A stretch of 64,000 bases of DNA. Origin: Ryuthela nishihirai. Its lineage: Eukaryota; Arthropoda; Arachnida; Araneae; Heptathelidae. The translations under genes were made by a program, and so were the position numbers. This document shows positions 34,201 through 45,147 of this stretch, piece after piece. The notes beneath the pieces are model-generated. The model worked only from the letters and a program-made list of their open reading frames with translations. It ran no database searches and was not told the DNA's origin. The DNA lies in contig JAWZYU010000007.1 in NCBI GenBank assembly GCA_038380435.1, positions 19,881,001 to 19,945,000 of the forward strand. The letters are read 5' to 3'. The first letter of the stretch is position 1, and every line of letters begins with the position of its first letter.

Positions 34201-34806
34201 TGATTAGTAGGATTTTTAAAGAAATTAGGTTTATTGAGATTGGTAGGTCCAACAATATCAAACAGCCCCCTGATCGCAGGCATGGGGCAAAGACCTGTTC
34301 CTCCTCCGCTAAAGGCTGAAGTCACCGATGCTGGTAGGAACTTCAGGCACCACCTTTTCAAGTGGACTTTTTCAAGAACCATATGGCCTGCCTGAGACAC
34401 ATTACTCCAGTTTAGGCTTGACGATGCCCAACTAGCTAAGTAAGGTTCAGGTACCTGCGATGGCCTCTGATTAGGATTATCCACCAGCTGATATAAGGTA
34501 TCCCATGCCTCTGTTCACTTAGAGCTGGCAACCCAGAAGCAAACAGAAAACACAGCGGCAGACTCTCCCTCAACAGAGGCCCACCAGTGCAGCAAGTCCA
34601 GGATCCATAATCAAGCTCAAATCCATAAACAAGTCCAGTCTAGTAGGTATAAATGGTCAGCACCAGGACCCTGTGAAGTTGACCACTCCTCAGCAGGGTT
34701 GAAAAAAAAAGAAAAAGTGGCCATAGATGACCAGATCAGTAGGCCATACTGAACTGGCAGCCCTCCCCTTCCGTTCCCTTCCAAAAGAGAATAAAACATA
34801 CGGGTT
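31276..34806 (-). mobile_element. RTE-like LINE, copy 1, near full length
   Basis: About 3.5 kb on the minus strand. The 3' end is a CCATGGCTGCTTGAG stretch followed by an (ATG)n tail at 31,282-31,297. The 5' end is estimated near 34,797-34,806 by comparison with the plus-strand copy at about 35,385. TCCTAACAT occurs at 31,276-31,284 and 34,807-34,815 and is a possible target duplication. About 300 bp of 5' leader precede the open frame. The APE endonuclease plus RT layout and the short ATG tail suggest the RTE group. Automatic annotation often labels such proteins craniofacial development protein 2-like, which is misleading. Confidence 0.85.
31314..34382 (-). CDS. Endonuclease-reverse transcriptase of RTE-like LINE
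   Basis: An uninterrupted frame of 1,022 codons from the first ATG at 34,382. The frame is open further, to 34,484, but without an ATG. The endonuclease covers residues about 64-303, with the WNVRTL start at 68, the catalytic Glu in QETRW at about 98, GDFN at 203-206 and SDH at 298-300. The reverse transcriptase covers about 526-816, with FVDFKKAFD (Asp 667) and the active-site YADD at 767-770. The C-terminal region has RLRWFGHVARMD and an RGRPRMRWADNV stretch typical of these LINEs. All catalytic residues that I can place are present. The protein would nick target DNA and copy its own RNA at the nick. Whether it is expressed cannot be seen. Confidence 0.85.
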   Translation of the reverse strand: MVLEKVHLKRWCLKFLPASVTSAFSGGGTGLCPMPAIRGLFDIVGPTNLNKPNFFKNPTNHFLSAGTWNVRTLHRDYSLDVLMQEFQRYNLDILGLQETRWTGKGEILKNNFKFLFTGREDGKHHQGVGLLLSRHASDALLGYECINERFLTAKFQTSIKDLNVICCYAATKDSDEDEKDRFYGQLQDILNSVKKGDITLVLGDFNAKVGTDSDLWGGVIDPFGIGSCNGNGQRLLQVSKLNGFRITNTYYKHRDTHKHTWVSPDGLHKNMIDYILINSKWASSVRNTRAYRGAEIGSDHYLVKSVLQLKLKKCCARVKKFTFNTEALKDPVIAKAYHDRLLSHYDSHGLLNTEVEEEWGHFKQAFLETNSTLLGKKEQRRQNYLSDKALELISERRNCRNVLNQYPTSPNRKHYKELNKRVKGQLATDKNLWLDGLADKAEEAVRQHNSRELYQIVNVLCGRKRTGIQGLKDKQGKVIEGEDSVMARWAEHFSDVLNNVVSSTPIVCNDDRCIVGFNVGPITQSEVSLAISKLKLHKSPGVDEITTEMLRAGNVLVITCMTEILNSFYDKGMVPKDFTRAIIIPIFKKGDRSSCDNYRGISLLSVPGKVLSMIVLNRIKNLVDRQLRDEQCGFRSGRGCVDQIFSLRQILEKCLEFQKPLVASFVDFKKAFDSVDRHNLWLIVRSYGIPDKLVSIMKALYNNTESCVRVGKSCSNWFSITSGVRQGCILSPFLFSLVVDYVMRNSLQGIDFGLKWAGDTKISDLDYADDLALLANDVDEMNSFIQTLDETGSTVGLVINREKTKVMKIRQAGCDSVNLNGCCLEQVSQFNYLGSCVTDTGDVRHEINRRIGIAAGTFKNLWRLWRNRRIHLKTKIRLYNSLVLSRVSYGSETWTLCKQDNRKLDAFDSRCLRSILGIRWFNFVTNDEVRQRSLQPPLSSILCRERLRWFGHVARMDSYRLANKVMNSVPRSLRRRGRPRMRWADNVKQDLVRIGVQWPDAADVAQDRYAWRIKLRGLVGPP

Positions 34807-34867
34807 TCCTAACATACGGGTTTCCATAAATTAAGGAAAATCCCTATGTTAAGTCAATGGGAAACTA

Positions 34868-35324
34868 ACGTCAAAGCTCTATAACTTAGAAAATAAGTTT
34901 TTGTTTTGAAAAATGTAATTGCAGATAAAGACCTCAATTAAATAAATCAATATCTCAATTTTCAACAATATTCGTTCAGTATTTAATGAATTATGGAAGT
35001 TTGAATATTTTACAACACCAATGCCAGTCTTAAGAAACTTATACAAAACTGAAGAATAGTGAAAGAATTCTTTACACAAAGTTCTAATATTCAAACTTAT
35101 TTTATTAAATACTTTGATACAATACTTATTACTAGGTTTTAATTAACTTCTGAAGGCAATTTTTGTGACTGGCATTGCTATCGTTAAATATTTAAATTTC
35201 CATAACTTATTAAATACCGAAAGAATATTGTTGAAAATTTAGATATTGATTTATTTGATTTAGAACTTTATATGCATTTTCAAAACAGAAAAACTTATTT
35301 TAAATATTTATAGAGCTTTGACAT
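34868..35324. mobile_element. Foldback MITE between two LINE copies
   Basis: Inverted arms of about 140 bp. The left arm starts CGTCAAAGCTCTATAACTTA (34,869) and the right arm, inverted, starts ATGTCAAAGCTCTATAAATA (ending at 35,324). Both arms contain AAATAAATCAATATCT and TTTTCAACAATATTC. The spacer is about 170 bp. There is no coding capacity. The outer limits and target duplication are not clear. Confidence 0.8.
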
Positions 35325-36127
35325 AAGGCCTAGCACCTAATGTCCGACACCGCCTTCGCGAATGGCCGTTAGTACTTTACAAAAGAGATACTCTCTTGTG
35401 GAAGTGAACGGAAGCGGAGGGTTGACAGATTAGTGTGGCCTATTGATCTGGACTACTATAGCTACTTTTCTTTTTTTTCTACACTGCTGAGGAGTGGTCA
35501 ACCGCACAGGGCTCTGGTGCTGACCATATAAACCTAATGGAGTAAAATAAGACTCTACGCTTGATTATGGATCCTGAATTTTCTGCACTGGTGGGCTTCT
35601 GTGGAGGGAAAATCTTCCACTGTGTTTTCTGTTTGTTTGAGGGTTGACAGCTCCAAGTGAATAGATTCAGAGAATATATTTTATTAGCTGGTGGATAATT
35701 CTGAGCAGAGGTCATCGCAGGACCTGAACTTTTGCTTCTACGGGCATCGTCAAATTCTACATTAAAGGATGCCTTCCAGTGCATATTGCTTCAGTCTTTA
35801 GTTAATGAGGGAACGGGTCTTTGTCCCATGCCTGCGATTCGGGAGCTGTTTGATATTTCTCAATAAACATAGTTTCTTTAAACATCCCGATAACCATTTT
35901 CTCTCCGTAGGTAGTTGGAATGTGAGGACTCTGCACAGAGCTTATTCTCTTGATGTCCTCACACAAGAATGCCACCGTTATAACCTTGATATTCTTGGCT
36001 TTCAAGAGACCAGATGGACAGATAAAGGTCAGATTCTTAAAAATATTCTTAAATTTCTGTTTTCAGGGAGGGAAGATAATATCCAATAATCCAAGGCGTA
36101 GGTTGCTTCTGATTAGACTCGCTAGTG

Positions 36128-36266
36128 ATGCTTTCCTAGCATATGAATACTTTAATGAAAGCTCTCCTAGCATATGAATACTTTAATGAAAGCTCTCCTA
36201 GCATATGAATACTCTCCTAGACTCTCTAGACTCTCCTAGAATGATGCTCTCCTAGCATATGAATAC
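36128..36266. repeat. Local tandem expansion inside LINE copy 2
   Basis: AGCTCTCCTAGCATATGAAT followed by ACTTTAATGA is repeated, then degenerates into ACTCTCCTAGACTCTCTAGA-type repeats. Young LINE copies have this segment only once, so it expanded after insertion. Confidence 0.85.
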
Positions 36267-37163
36267 TTTTCTTACTGTTAAATTTCAGACAAGCATTAAA
36301 GACTTGAATGTTTTTATGCCCCCAATAAGGATGCCGACGAGGATGAGAAAGATGGGTTTTACAGACAACTTCATGATATTTTGAATTCTGTCAAGAAAGG
36401 AGATATTACCGTTGTTCTAGGCGGCTTCAATGTCAAGGTTGGTACTGATTGTGACATTTGGGGAAGGATGATAGGACCTTTTGGTAAATGGTGGCTATGG
36501 CAATGGGTAACGTCTCCTACAGGTAACTTAGTTTAATGGTTTGAGAATAATTAATTTTATTAAAATGCCACAACATGCATAAATAAACATGTGTTTCACC
36601 AGATGGGCTACATAAGAAAATGATTGATTATGAATTAATTAACAACTATTGGGCTAGTTCTCTTAGTTATACCAGGTCATAGAGGGGAGCTGAAATTGGA
36701 TCTGACCATTACCTTGTTAAAAGTGTCTTGCAACTTAAGAAGTATTATGCTAAGGTTAAAAAATTTACCTTTTATTCTGAAGCTCTGAAAGACCCAGTTA
36801 TAGCTAAAGCTTGTCATGATCGTTACTTAGTCATTTTGAACAGTCATGGTTCGCTTACTACTGAAGTTGATGCCGCAACATGCTTAAGAACATTCCTGCA
36901 GAGAGAACTGCAGGAATGTTCTTAATCAATACCCTATTAATACTAATAGAAAGCATTACATAGGGCTAAGAAAAGTGTAAAGGATCAGTTAGCAGCTGAT
37001 AAGAATCTTTGGCTTGATGACTTGGCTGATAACGCCGAGGAAGCAGTTAGACAGCACAACAGCAGAGAGCTGTACCAGATAGTCAATGTTTGTGTGGTAA
37101 AAATGGACAGGTAGTCAGGGATTGAAGGATAAACAATAAGGTGACGATTCTGTCATGTCTAGT

Positions 37164-39587
37164 AGGGTGGGCCGAAAAAATTCAAAATTTTTTCTTGAAG
37201 TCCTAATACAGCGGAAAAGTTGCGAATTGGGAAGACTAAAAAGGGGTTAAAAAAGAAATAAAATCGGTTTATATCTTCCGGTCGCGCATGTGCTCTAAAT
37301 TTTGCCGAAATTTGGAAAAATTCACATTTTTACGATAATTTTTAACATTTTTAAATTATCCTCTTCCCGAATGTAACAGCTCAAATTCTTATGTATTAGA
37401 ACCACAGGAAATAATGTTTAAATATTATTTAAATCCATCAACATCTTCCGGTCCCGCATTGCCTTCAAAGTTAATGAAATTTTGAAAAAACTTTACAAAT
37501 AAAGGTAGATCACTGTTCAAGGAAAAAAAACACTAACTAACTTACATGTTCTTTATATTTGTTCTTTATTGAATACCAGTTTAAATGTTTAAAAACAAAT
37601 TTTTTAGACCATTAGTAATATTTATAAACAGATTTTTTTATTGAAAAAATTAAGTTTTTGTATGAAGAGTCGTAAGTCCAAGAAACTCATGTTGAACAAT
37701 TGAACATCTCCGTTTTCACTCATTCTTAGCTGAAGCTACTTTGAAATCTGATTTATGGGCGTAGTTAGGCATGGTTGACCTTGACAGCAGAGTCGTTCTG
37801 ATAAAACCATCCCTAGACTCAGCTCCGCAAACTTTTCCTGAGGCTTCTGTCACGAGTTTCACACATCGTTCAACTGCCTGTGTGTGAACTGGGAATGTCT
37901 TGAACGTTATATATCCCAATTAGGGACTGAGTCACTTTGAATATGTGATTTAATCTCATCGTCACTGATATCTTTTAATAATGGGGGAGAAGATAAATCA
38001 CAGTCCATCCAGTTAATTATTTCCGAGTAGTCTTGAGCCTTGAAATTGAGTTTTGGCGGCATGAATGTTCTGATAGTTGTTCTCTTTTGATCTAACTGTC
38101 TCGCCTTTAGAATTCGTCGAAGTCCGAGCTCTCTTATGTGTTTTGTATTATCTTGTGTCATGGCTAACATTAAATGTTCTGGATGAGCGAAAAAGCCATT
38201 TCGTTCGATCACAGGGTCGACAATATTGCATAAATCTTCAGGCAGGTACCTTGAAGATTATATTGATTGCTACACAAGTTTTGGTCCCTCTGTAAAGTAT
38301 TTACTTGTTTTAATATTAAACCACATTGGCATGTATGACTTCAAAATAAATACTACTATTTCTTGAAGTTCAGGTGTGGGACTTTCTTCACTTCAGTACA
38401 ATCTGAGAGTTCGATTTGCTGTTGTCAAACCACCTCGAGGGTGACAAGGGACCAGGATCTCGTACAGCCAAATCCTCTTTACAGTTTCCCGACTTTATTG
38501 CCATGGAAATATCGAGTAGATATTGCTGATCCTTACTTAGTATACTTCTGTCTATTGTGGGGATCTGACAGCCAATACTCTTGAAGCCAATCACTAGGCG
38601 TTTTTCGCAGCCACTTAGCTTTTCACCGATTGGCCCTCTAAAAGATTTCGGACCCGTTGATTTACCGTCTAGGTATTGAAACAGATGCCGGAATGGCAGT
38701 TCATTGAAATGGAAAAGGCAAACTGCCCATTGTAACGGTTTCCCCAAATGTATTTCGAATCGGCGAATCAGACCGTTTTTCCAACCTGTATTAACAGCAG
38801 TGCCATCACATCCTATGACAACTAATTTTTCAAGAGAAATACCACGACCAATCAGATAAGAAATAATAGTAGTGACAATATCTTCAGAACTTCCAGAAGT
38901 CTCGTGACAGAAGCCTCAGGAAAAGTTTGCAGAGCTAGGTCTAGGGATGGTTTTATCAGAACGACTCTGCTGTCAAGGTCAACCATGCCTAACTTCGCCC
39001 ATAAATCAGATATGAAAGCACCTTCAGCTAAGAATGAGTGAAAACGGAGATGTTCAATTGTTCAACTTGAGTTTCTTGGACTTAGACTCTTCATACAAAC
39101 ACTTAGTTTTTTCAATAAAAAAATCTGTTTATAAATATCACTAATGGTCTAAAATAATTTGTTTTTAAACATTTAAACTTGTATTCAATAAAGAACAAAT
39201 ATAAAGAACATTGTTAGTGTTTTTTTTTCCCTTGAACTGTGATCTACCTTTATTTGTAATTTTTTTTTTCAAAATTTCATTAACTTTAAAGGCAATGCGC
39301 GACCGGAAGATATTGATGGATTTAAATAATATTTAAACATTATTTTCTGTGGTTCTAATACATAAGAATTTGAGCTATTACATTCGGGAAGACGCTAATT
39401 TAAAAATGTTAAAAATTATCGTAAAAATGTAAATTTTTCCAAATTTCGGCAAAATGTAGAGCACATGCGCGACCGGAAGATATAAACCGATTTCATTTCT
39501 TTTTTAACCCCTTTTTAGTATCCCCAATTCGCAACTTTTCCGCGGTATTACGACGTGAAAACAAAATTAGTTTTTTCGGCCCACCCT
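37164..39587 (-). mobile_element. Long-TIR DNA transposon with inverted 3'-end duplication
   Basis: The ends are AGGGTGGGCCGAAAAAATTC on the left and its near complement on the right (TTTTTTCGGCCCACCCT). The arms match for about 695 bp (37,164-37,860 and 38,895-39,587), far longer than ordinary terminal repeats. The left arm includes the 3' end of the minus-strand coding region (37,716-37,860). The right arm holds an inverted second copy of that coding end, in the position where the gene's 5' end should be. It inserted into LINE copy 2, whose sequence stops at TCTAG and resumes with ATTGTTTATC after the element. About 75 bp of LINE are missing, and no clear target duplication is seen. Confidence 0.85.
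37716..38912 (-). pseudogene. Unclassified transposase-like protein, fragment
   Basis: Minus-strand coding remnant in three pieces. Piece 1 (38,912 to 38,388) includes KLVVIGCDGTAVNTGWKNG, then LQWAVCLFHFNELPFRHLF, and GPIGEKLSGCEK. Piece 2 (about 38,370 to 37,907, with a frameshift near 38,290) includes FFAHPEHLMLAM and ELGLRRILKAR. Piece 3 (to 37,716) includes HTQAVERCVKLVTEASGKV. The pattern DGT-x-x-N followed by C-x-x-H resembles the second half of hAT- and MULE-type RNase H-fold transposases, so I infer a DDE-type transposase. I recall similar uncharacterised proteins in arthropods but know no family name. The N-terminal half, with the first catalytic Asp, is absent. Frameshifts near 38,388, 38,290 and 37,915 disable it. 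Confidence 0.65.
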
Positions 39588-39632
39588 ATTGTTTATCACG
39601 ATGATAGATTCATTACTGGTTTAATATTTACC

Positions 39633-39836
39633 CAGGTGGTTCTTAACCTTTTATGCTTCACGTAACGCCTGGAAATGTGTATGTAACTGACGTACCCCTG
39701 TATAAATAGATAAAACTTTAGTTATAGTAAAACAATGAGAATAAAACACTAACTTTGTTACTAGATCTCGCGACTTTTGAGCTCTCGCGCTTACGCCAAA
39801 AACGTTTGACGCGTATCCCACGTTGAGAATCCGTAG
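39633..39836. mobile_element. hAT-like non-autonomous element
   Basis: A 204-bp insertion in LINE copy 2. The left end CAGGTGGTTCTTAACCTTTT and the inverted right end CTACGGATTCTCAACGTGGG have the form of hAT terminal repeats. LINE sequence resumes directly after it. The flanking TTTACC and TTTATC may be part of an 8-bp target duplication that has decayed. Confidence 0.7.
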
Positions 39837-41399
39837 TTTATCCTATATCACAGTCTGAAGTTATTATGGTTATTTCTAAACTTAAACTACATAAATCCCC
39901 AGGGATAGATAAAATTACTTCTGAAATGCTCAGAGCTGGGAATGTTTCAGTTACCCAAGGATGACTGAAAATTTGAATATCTTTTATAATAAAGACATTG
40001 TTCCTAAAGATTTTACCACAGCTATTATTATCCTTATTTTTAAAAAAGGTGATCTCAATTCTTGTGATAACTACAGGAGTATCAGCCTGCTTTCCGCTCC
40101 AGATAAATTCTTTGCATGATTGTACAAAGGAATTAAGAAATTGGTTGACGGAAAATAGCGTGGTGAACAGTGTGCATTCATAAGTGGTGGAGGATGTGTA
40201 GATCATAATTTCTCACTTAGGCCGTTTTTTGAGAAATGTATAGAGTTTCAGAGACCTGTGGTTACTAGCTTTGTTGGTTTCAAAAAGGCTTTTGACTTTG
40301 TTGATTGTCATAATTTGTGGCTGACGTGAGATCGTATGGCAAGTTAGTTAACATAATGAAATTTCTCTGTAATAACACTGATTCGTGTGTGACAGTTGAT
40401 AAAGCATTTGACAATTGGTTTAGCATTACTTCTGATGTTCGATAAGGGTGCATTTTGTCTCCTTTTCTCTTTTGTTTGGTTATTGATTCATTATGCAAAA
40501 TTATTGTGTTATGCACAATTCACTGCAAGGAAACGATTTTGTGCTTAAATGTTCTAGAGATCTGAAAATTTCTGATTTAGGCTATGCTTATGATTTATCC
40601 CTTTTCACAAATGATGTTGATGATATGAACTCTTTCATTCGAGCTGTTGATGACACTGGTAGTAGAGTAGGTTTGGTTATAAACAGAGAGAAAACTAAAG
40701 TGATGAAAATTGGTCAGGCAGGTTGTGGTTCAATTAATCTGAATTGTTCCATTCTTGAGCAGGTGTCGTAGTTGAATTGTCTTCGGAGCGATACAACAGG
40801 TACTAGTGATGTGCAGCATGAGATTAACAGAAGAATAGGGTTTGCTGCCGGGACATTTAAGAATCTATGGAGAGTGTGGTGAAATAGGCGTATACACGTA
40901 AAGACTAAAATTAGACTATAATAGTTTGATTCTTTCTAGAGTTAGTTATGGTAGTAAAACCTGGACATTTGTAGAAGATAGCAGGAAACTTGATCTTTTG
41001 ATTCTAGATGCTTACGCAGTATCTTGGGCATAGGTGGTTCAACTTTGTAACTATTGATGAGGTTAGGCAAAGGAATCGGCAACGTCCTTTGAGCAACATA
41101 TTGTACAGAGAGAGACTCCATTGGTTTGGCCACGTTGCCTTTATGAATAAATATATATTAGTGAATAGAGTTATGAACAGTGTACTTAAATACCTCAGAA
41201 ATATGGGGAGACCTGGGATGCGGTGGGCAGACAATGTCAAATGAGACCTTGTTAGAATTGGTATGCAGTTGCCAGAAGCTGCAGATGTAGCTGAGGATAA
41301 ATGTGTTTGGAGGACTAAATTGCCCAATCTGGTTCGACCTCCGCATCCCATGGCTCCTTGATAATGATGATAATGATGATTCATAAGAGAAAGCTCCTT

Positions 41400-41600
41400 A
41401 AATATTTTACTCATTGGATGCCAGAGGGGAAAGAGAGAGACCTAGATTACGGTGGGTGGACAATATCAGACAGAAACTTGTTATACTTAGCTTACAGCGG
41501 CCAAATGCAACAGCCGTAAGCTCAGGATAGATATGTGAAGAAATAATCGCATAATCTGGTTGGTATTATATTCCAAAACTCTTCATTGCTTGAGGATTAT
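41400..41600 (+). mobile_element. 3'-end fragment of a related RTE-like LINE
   Basis: Corresponds to the last ~190 bp of the LINE: GGAAAGAGAGAGACCTAGAT encodes the GRPRMRW region, and it ends in TTCATTGCTTGAGGATTATG. It lies about 40 bp after the end of LINE copy 2 and belongs to a different subfamily. Confidence 0.7.
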
Positions 41601-42060
41601 GTACATATATATATATACATATATTATGCAAGTAGGAAGTTTCAAGAGTAGATTATATCTTTATGTATTTTATTCTTTAACTTTCGAGTTTATACACTGG
41701 AGAGTATGTCCCTAAATAATCTATTCTTAAAATTTAAGTTAAAATTAAGAATATAATTCTAAAAGAATGACTATATTTTAAATAATACTCAGAGGAGAGG
41801 ATATTTATTATCGTCAGAATGCTTATGCTGTCTGAAGTCAGCATGTACAGTTTCTTCTTATGAGGCACGTTAAGAACTAGACTAGAGGCAAAAACGGAAT
41901 AGGTATTCCAGTATTGAAGTGCGTGCGAAAAATACATTTTTTTTCAATAACAGATATTTCAATTCCCAAAAGATCTAAAAATTAGCTGGAAGTAGTTTTG
42001 TTCAAATAACGATCACCCTTTGTTCAAAGCGCTTTCTCTGTTGGCAATCGAAAGTGAACT
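41601..42060. other. Unassigned AT-rich sequence
   Basis: Nothing is recognised apart from a short (TA)n run near 41,605. Confidence 0.45.
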
Positions 42061-42074
42061 TTTAAAATAATTCT

Positions 42075-42260
42075 CTACAATACAATGTAATGTATTGGAA
42101 TAACATTATAATATATCATAATGTATATGGAATACAATGTAATGTATTGGAAGTCTTTTCTTATATCTTATATTTTTTTCTTTCTTATATCTTATATTTT
42201 TTCTTTCTTATATATTTATATATTTCTTATATTTTCTTATATATATATATCTTGTTATGT
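42075..42260. repeat. AT-rich simple and short tandem repeats
   Basis: TACAATGTAATGTATTGGA appears twice (near 42,081 and 42,133). It is followed by repeated TTCTTATATCTTATATTTTT units and a (TA)n run. Confidence 0.85.
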
Positions 42261-42417
42261 AAATGAAAAATCGTATTCAAAATTCCCTGATTACAAAAGT
42301 AAGTCTTTTAGAGAAAAACATGGTTTTGCACCAGATGTGTGATCAATCAGATTTATCCAATTGAACTTGACTTTGAACACTATTTCTTTAATCACGTATT
42401 TAAACAGTTATTAAAGC

Positions 42418-42492
42418 TGAAGTTTGACAATAGACGCTGCTGTTAAGTTTGAAAATAGATGCTGCTGAAAAGTTTGACAATAGACGCTGCGT
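42418..42492. repeat. Tandem repeat, about 25-bp unit, three copies
   Basis: AGTTTGACAATAGACGCTGC recurs three times with spacers such as TGTTA and TGAAA. Confidence 0.85.
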
Positions 42493-42983
42493 TCTAAACA
42501 CCGTTTCAAAATTGATATAACAGAAAAATCAGAAAATTTCTAAAATTCTTGTTATTTTAGCAAGTGATTTGTTATAGCTTCCAAGGTATATTTTTTCAAT
42601 CAATAACTCTGATGTTAACTGTTTCGTTTTCCTGAATTATTTAAATAAAAAATCTCGAAAATCAGAGTTCAGAATCATTTTCAAAGATTTTTAGTTCCCT
42701 GCTACATTTTACTATAAAAGCTAATTTTATAGCTGAGAAACATTTAACACAACTTTCCATTTACACAACTAGGAAACTGTCCCAATATTTTGAGACGTTT
42801 GTGTAATTTATTGATTCCCAATGCAAACGAGTGAGAAAGAAAAAGGTTATAATATAAAAATGAATAATGTGATTTAAAATGTTACTCCGTAATCAATACA
42901 ACAAATTATGTGCAATGTGTGTTATTAATATGTTTCCTCAACTCTTAAAGTATTTTTTCAAAAATATTTTATTATAAAATAAA
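42493..42983. other. Unassigned AT-rich sequence
   Basis: No gene or repeat is recognised. Confidence 0.45.
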
Positions 42984-43179
42984 ATAAATACCCCCTCAAG
43001 CAGCTGCTTGCCACAGAGGTCTGACAGGGGCCTGTCAGTTTATATGCCTTAGTAGGAGATCTGAGAGGATGGCAGGACCTCAGCAGAAAAACGACACACA
43101 CATCCATGCCTAATTCCGGGGCTCGAACCCAGGTCCCTTAGATCAGTAGCCAAGCGTGCTAACCACTCGGCCACGGGAT
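42984..43179 (-). mobile_element. SINE-A, complete
   Basis: Reverse-strand copy starting with the inverted tail AAATAAATACCCCCTCAAGC and ending with the inverted A-box region AACCACTCGGCCACGGGAT. The B box is intact (GGGGCTCGAACCC inverted). Confidence 0.9.
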
Positions 43180-43919
43180 TTTTTACTCATCATTAAAATC
43201 TCCACATCTATTTCGATTATGTATTATTTTTATGTCATGGCTGTGAAAGTTAAGCAACAAATTTTAAACACAAAAAACTTTGATTATAATTAACTGTACA
43301 TAAGGATGCACTACCACTCCTTGTACCTAGGGGGCGGGAGGTGTAAAATCTGATCCTGTCTCTTAGCATACTTTTAAAACTACTGTATAATCAATAACAA
43401 TATTTAAAATGATACATGAGTGAATCAGAGAACATACTCATGTCATACTCTTGACTCCAGCAGAGTACTAGTTATATTGCATCCATACCGTTTCATCTTA
43501 AATATTCCAATTTGGCACATAAGATGCCAAATGATGCACGCATCAATAAATAACATTTTATTATCAAGACACTAAAAACATATAATTTTCTTTGTGGAAG
43601 AATGCCTCATACTTTATAATAAATTTCGATGCTATAATATTATTTTCGTAGTGCATCATATTTTACGATTTTGTGTTACTATAAGGCTTTTTGCATTAGT
43701 GAAATACAGACTCCCATGATATAATTCGACATTTCAAGTATTTCAAGTAGGACTTTACCTAACAGTTATATAGCAATTTTAGTAATGGAATGTTGGCAAA
43801 ATGTAGAGCATAATACAGTTTTGGTATTATAACATTATTTGTTTTCATTATATATGATTATGGTGAATCATCATTATGGTTTATCATTAACAAAAGTAAT
43901 TATGTCCCCATTTAACTTC
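43180..43919. other. Unassigned AT-rich sequence
   Basis: No gene or repeat is recognised. Confidence 0.45.
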
Positions 43920-45000
43920 AGATTACATAGATCATTTACATAAATTAAAAATTAAATAGGTCCTAGCGCTGAAACTTGAGGAATACCGAAATACAACTTG
44001 TTTTCATTACTTACACAATCATTTATTTCTATTATCTGTAATCTGTCACTTAAATAGTTTTTGCACCAATTAAAAATTGAAACTCTTAAACCACAGCTAT
44101 ATAGTTTAAAAAGAAGAAGATTGTGTGGGACTGAATCAAGCAAAATTACAGCCACTTTCAAATTTTCATATGTTGCTTTATATAGAAATATGCTATTGAT
44201 GTCAATCTCAAATTCGCATCCTCAGTACTACTTGCACCCTAAATCCATACTGATTTACACAAAAATATACTGCCATGAAAAAATTTGACATTCTTTTCTT
44301 CAAGAATATTTCAGTACTTTTTACATTATTTGACAAATTGCCAATTGATTTATAGTTTCCAATATTATTTCTATCTCCCCTTTTATACACTGGAATGACA
44401 GTTGCAACTTTGAAGCATTTTGGAAATCACCCTTTTTGAAATAAATTGTTGGATTCAAAAATTCCTTTAATATATGGGTATAAGACCATCTTCTACTGAT
44501 GCTTTCCATTCTTTAAAGATGTTATTTTATCCATTACATCATTTTCTGCAATATAACCAAGGAAAATAGTTTGCTCAACTGTATTAATCTTCGAATGAAT
44601 ATCAGTTCCTACTTTAGATAGCTGACTAATTGAATCCTTAATACCCCAATTTAATAATCATTAAATTTATTTAAAAAAAGACAAGAATTTTCTTCAAAAT
44701 GTTACATTTTATCATTATATAGTATTTCTGTTGGAAAATCGTACTTTTACCATTACCTGACAACTCATTTATTATCTCCCATTGATTTTTATATTTCGAT
44801 AACATTTTGAAATTTTATTTGAATAATTATTAATTTACTTTTCTGATTTAATGAAGCAGAACATTTCGGTTTCTTTCAAACGTTTCTTTTAAAACCGCAT
44901 TGAATCATTTGCTACAATTGTCTTATAAAGGATTCAAATTGCACATTTACATCTTCATTATTTACGATATCACACCAATTCTTCTCCTTTGTTAATTTCA
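43920..45000 (-). pseudogene. Decayed LINE reverse transcriptase
   Basis: Minus-strand RT fragments in order. A GNYKSIGNLSN piece with a preceding YKRGDRNN lies near 44,330-44,390. A CVNQYGFR piece lies near 44,235-44,265. LLDSVPHNLLLFKLYSCGLR lies near 44,080-44,145 and GIPQVSALGPI near 43,950-43,985. These match RT blocks 1 to 4 of jockey/CR1-type LINEs, with the usual PQGSVLGP mutated to PQVSALGP. Upstream, an LSGNGKS...FPTEILYNDK-like stretch near 44,700-44,760 fits the region before RT. No YADD-containing block is preserved in the window. Confidence 0.7.
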
Positions 45001-45147
45001 CCAATCTAGCTTTTCAAGATTTTTGTCACTTTTTGAATTTTGATTAAATATTAGTTTGGAAATTTACATTTATAAAGTAACGGTCAGTAAAATGAATTTG
45101 GATAACATATGTGTTTAAAATATCTGAATTTGGAACACCTGCAAACA

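Larger units (their letters stand above)
35385..41362 (+). mobile_element. RTE-like LINE, copy 2, old and interrupted
   Basis: A plus-strand relative of the LINE at 31,276-34,806, from the 5' leader (TGCTGAGGAGTGGTCAACCG near 35,490) to the 3' end near 41,362 (CTCCTTGATAATGATGATAA). The endonuclease start is recognisable near 35,900-36,060 (SWNVRTLHRAYSLDV, ETRWTDKG). It then decays through many frameshifts. The RT active site near 40,580 reads YAYD in place of YADD. It is interrupted by a long-TIR transposon (37,164-39,587), a hAT-like element (39,633-39,836) and a local expansion at 36,128-36,266. It is much older than copies 1 and 3. Confidence 0.85.

Noticed and set aside
31314..34484. 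Host gene for a craniofacial development protein 2-like product
   Set aside because: The protein is the endonuclease plus reverse transcriptase of a LINE, with a (ATG)n tail and other copies in the window.
39633..39836. Intron in LINE copy 2
   Set aside because: The ends match hAT terminal repeats and not splice sites, and the LINE copy is a pseudogene anyway.
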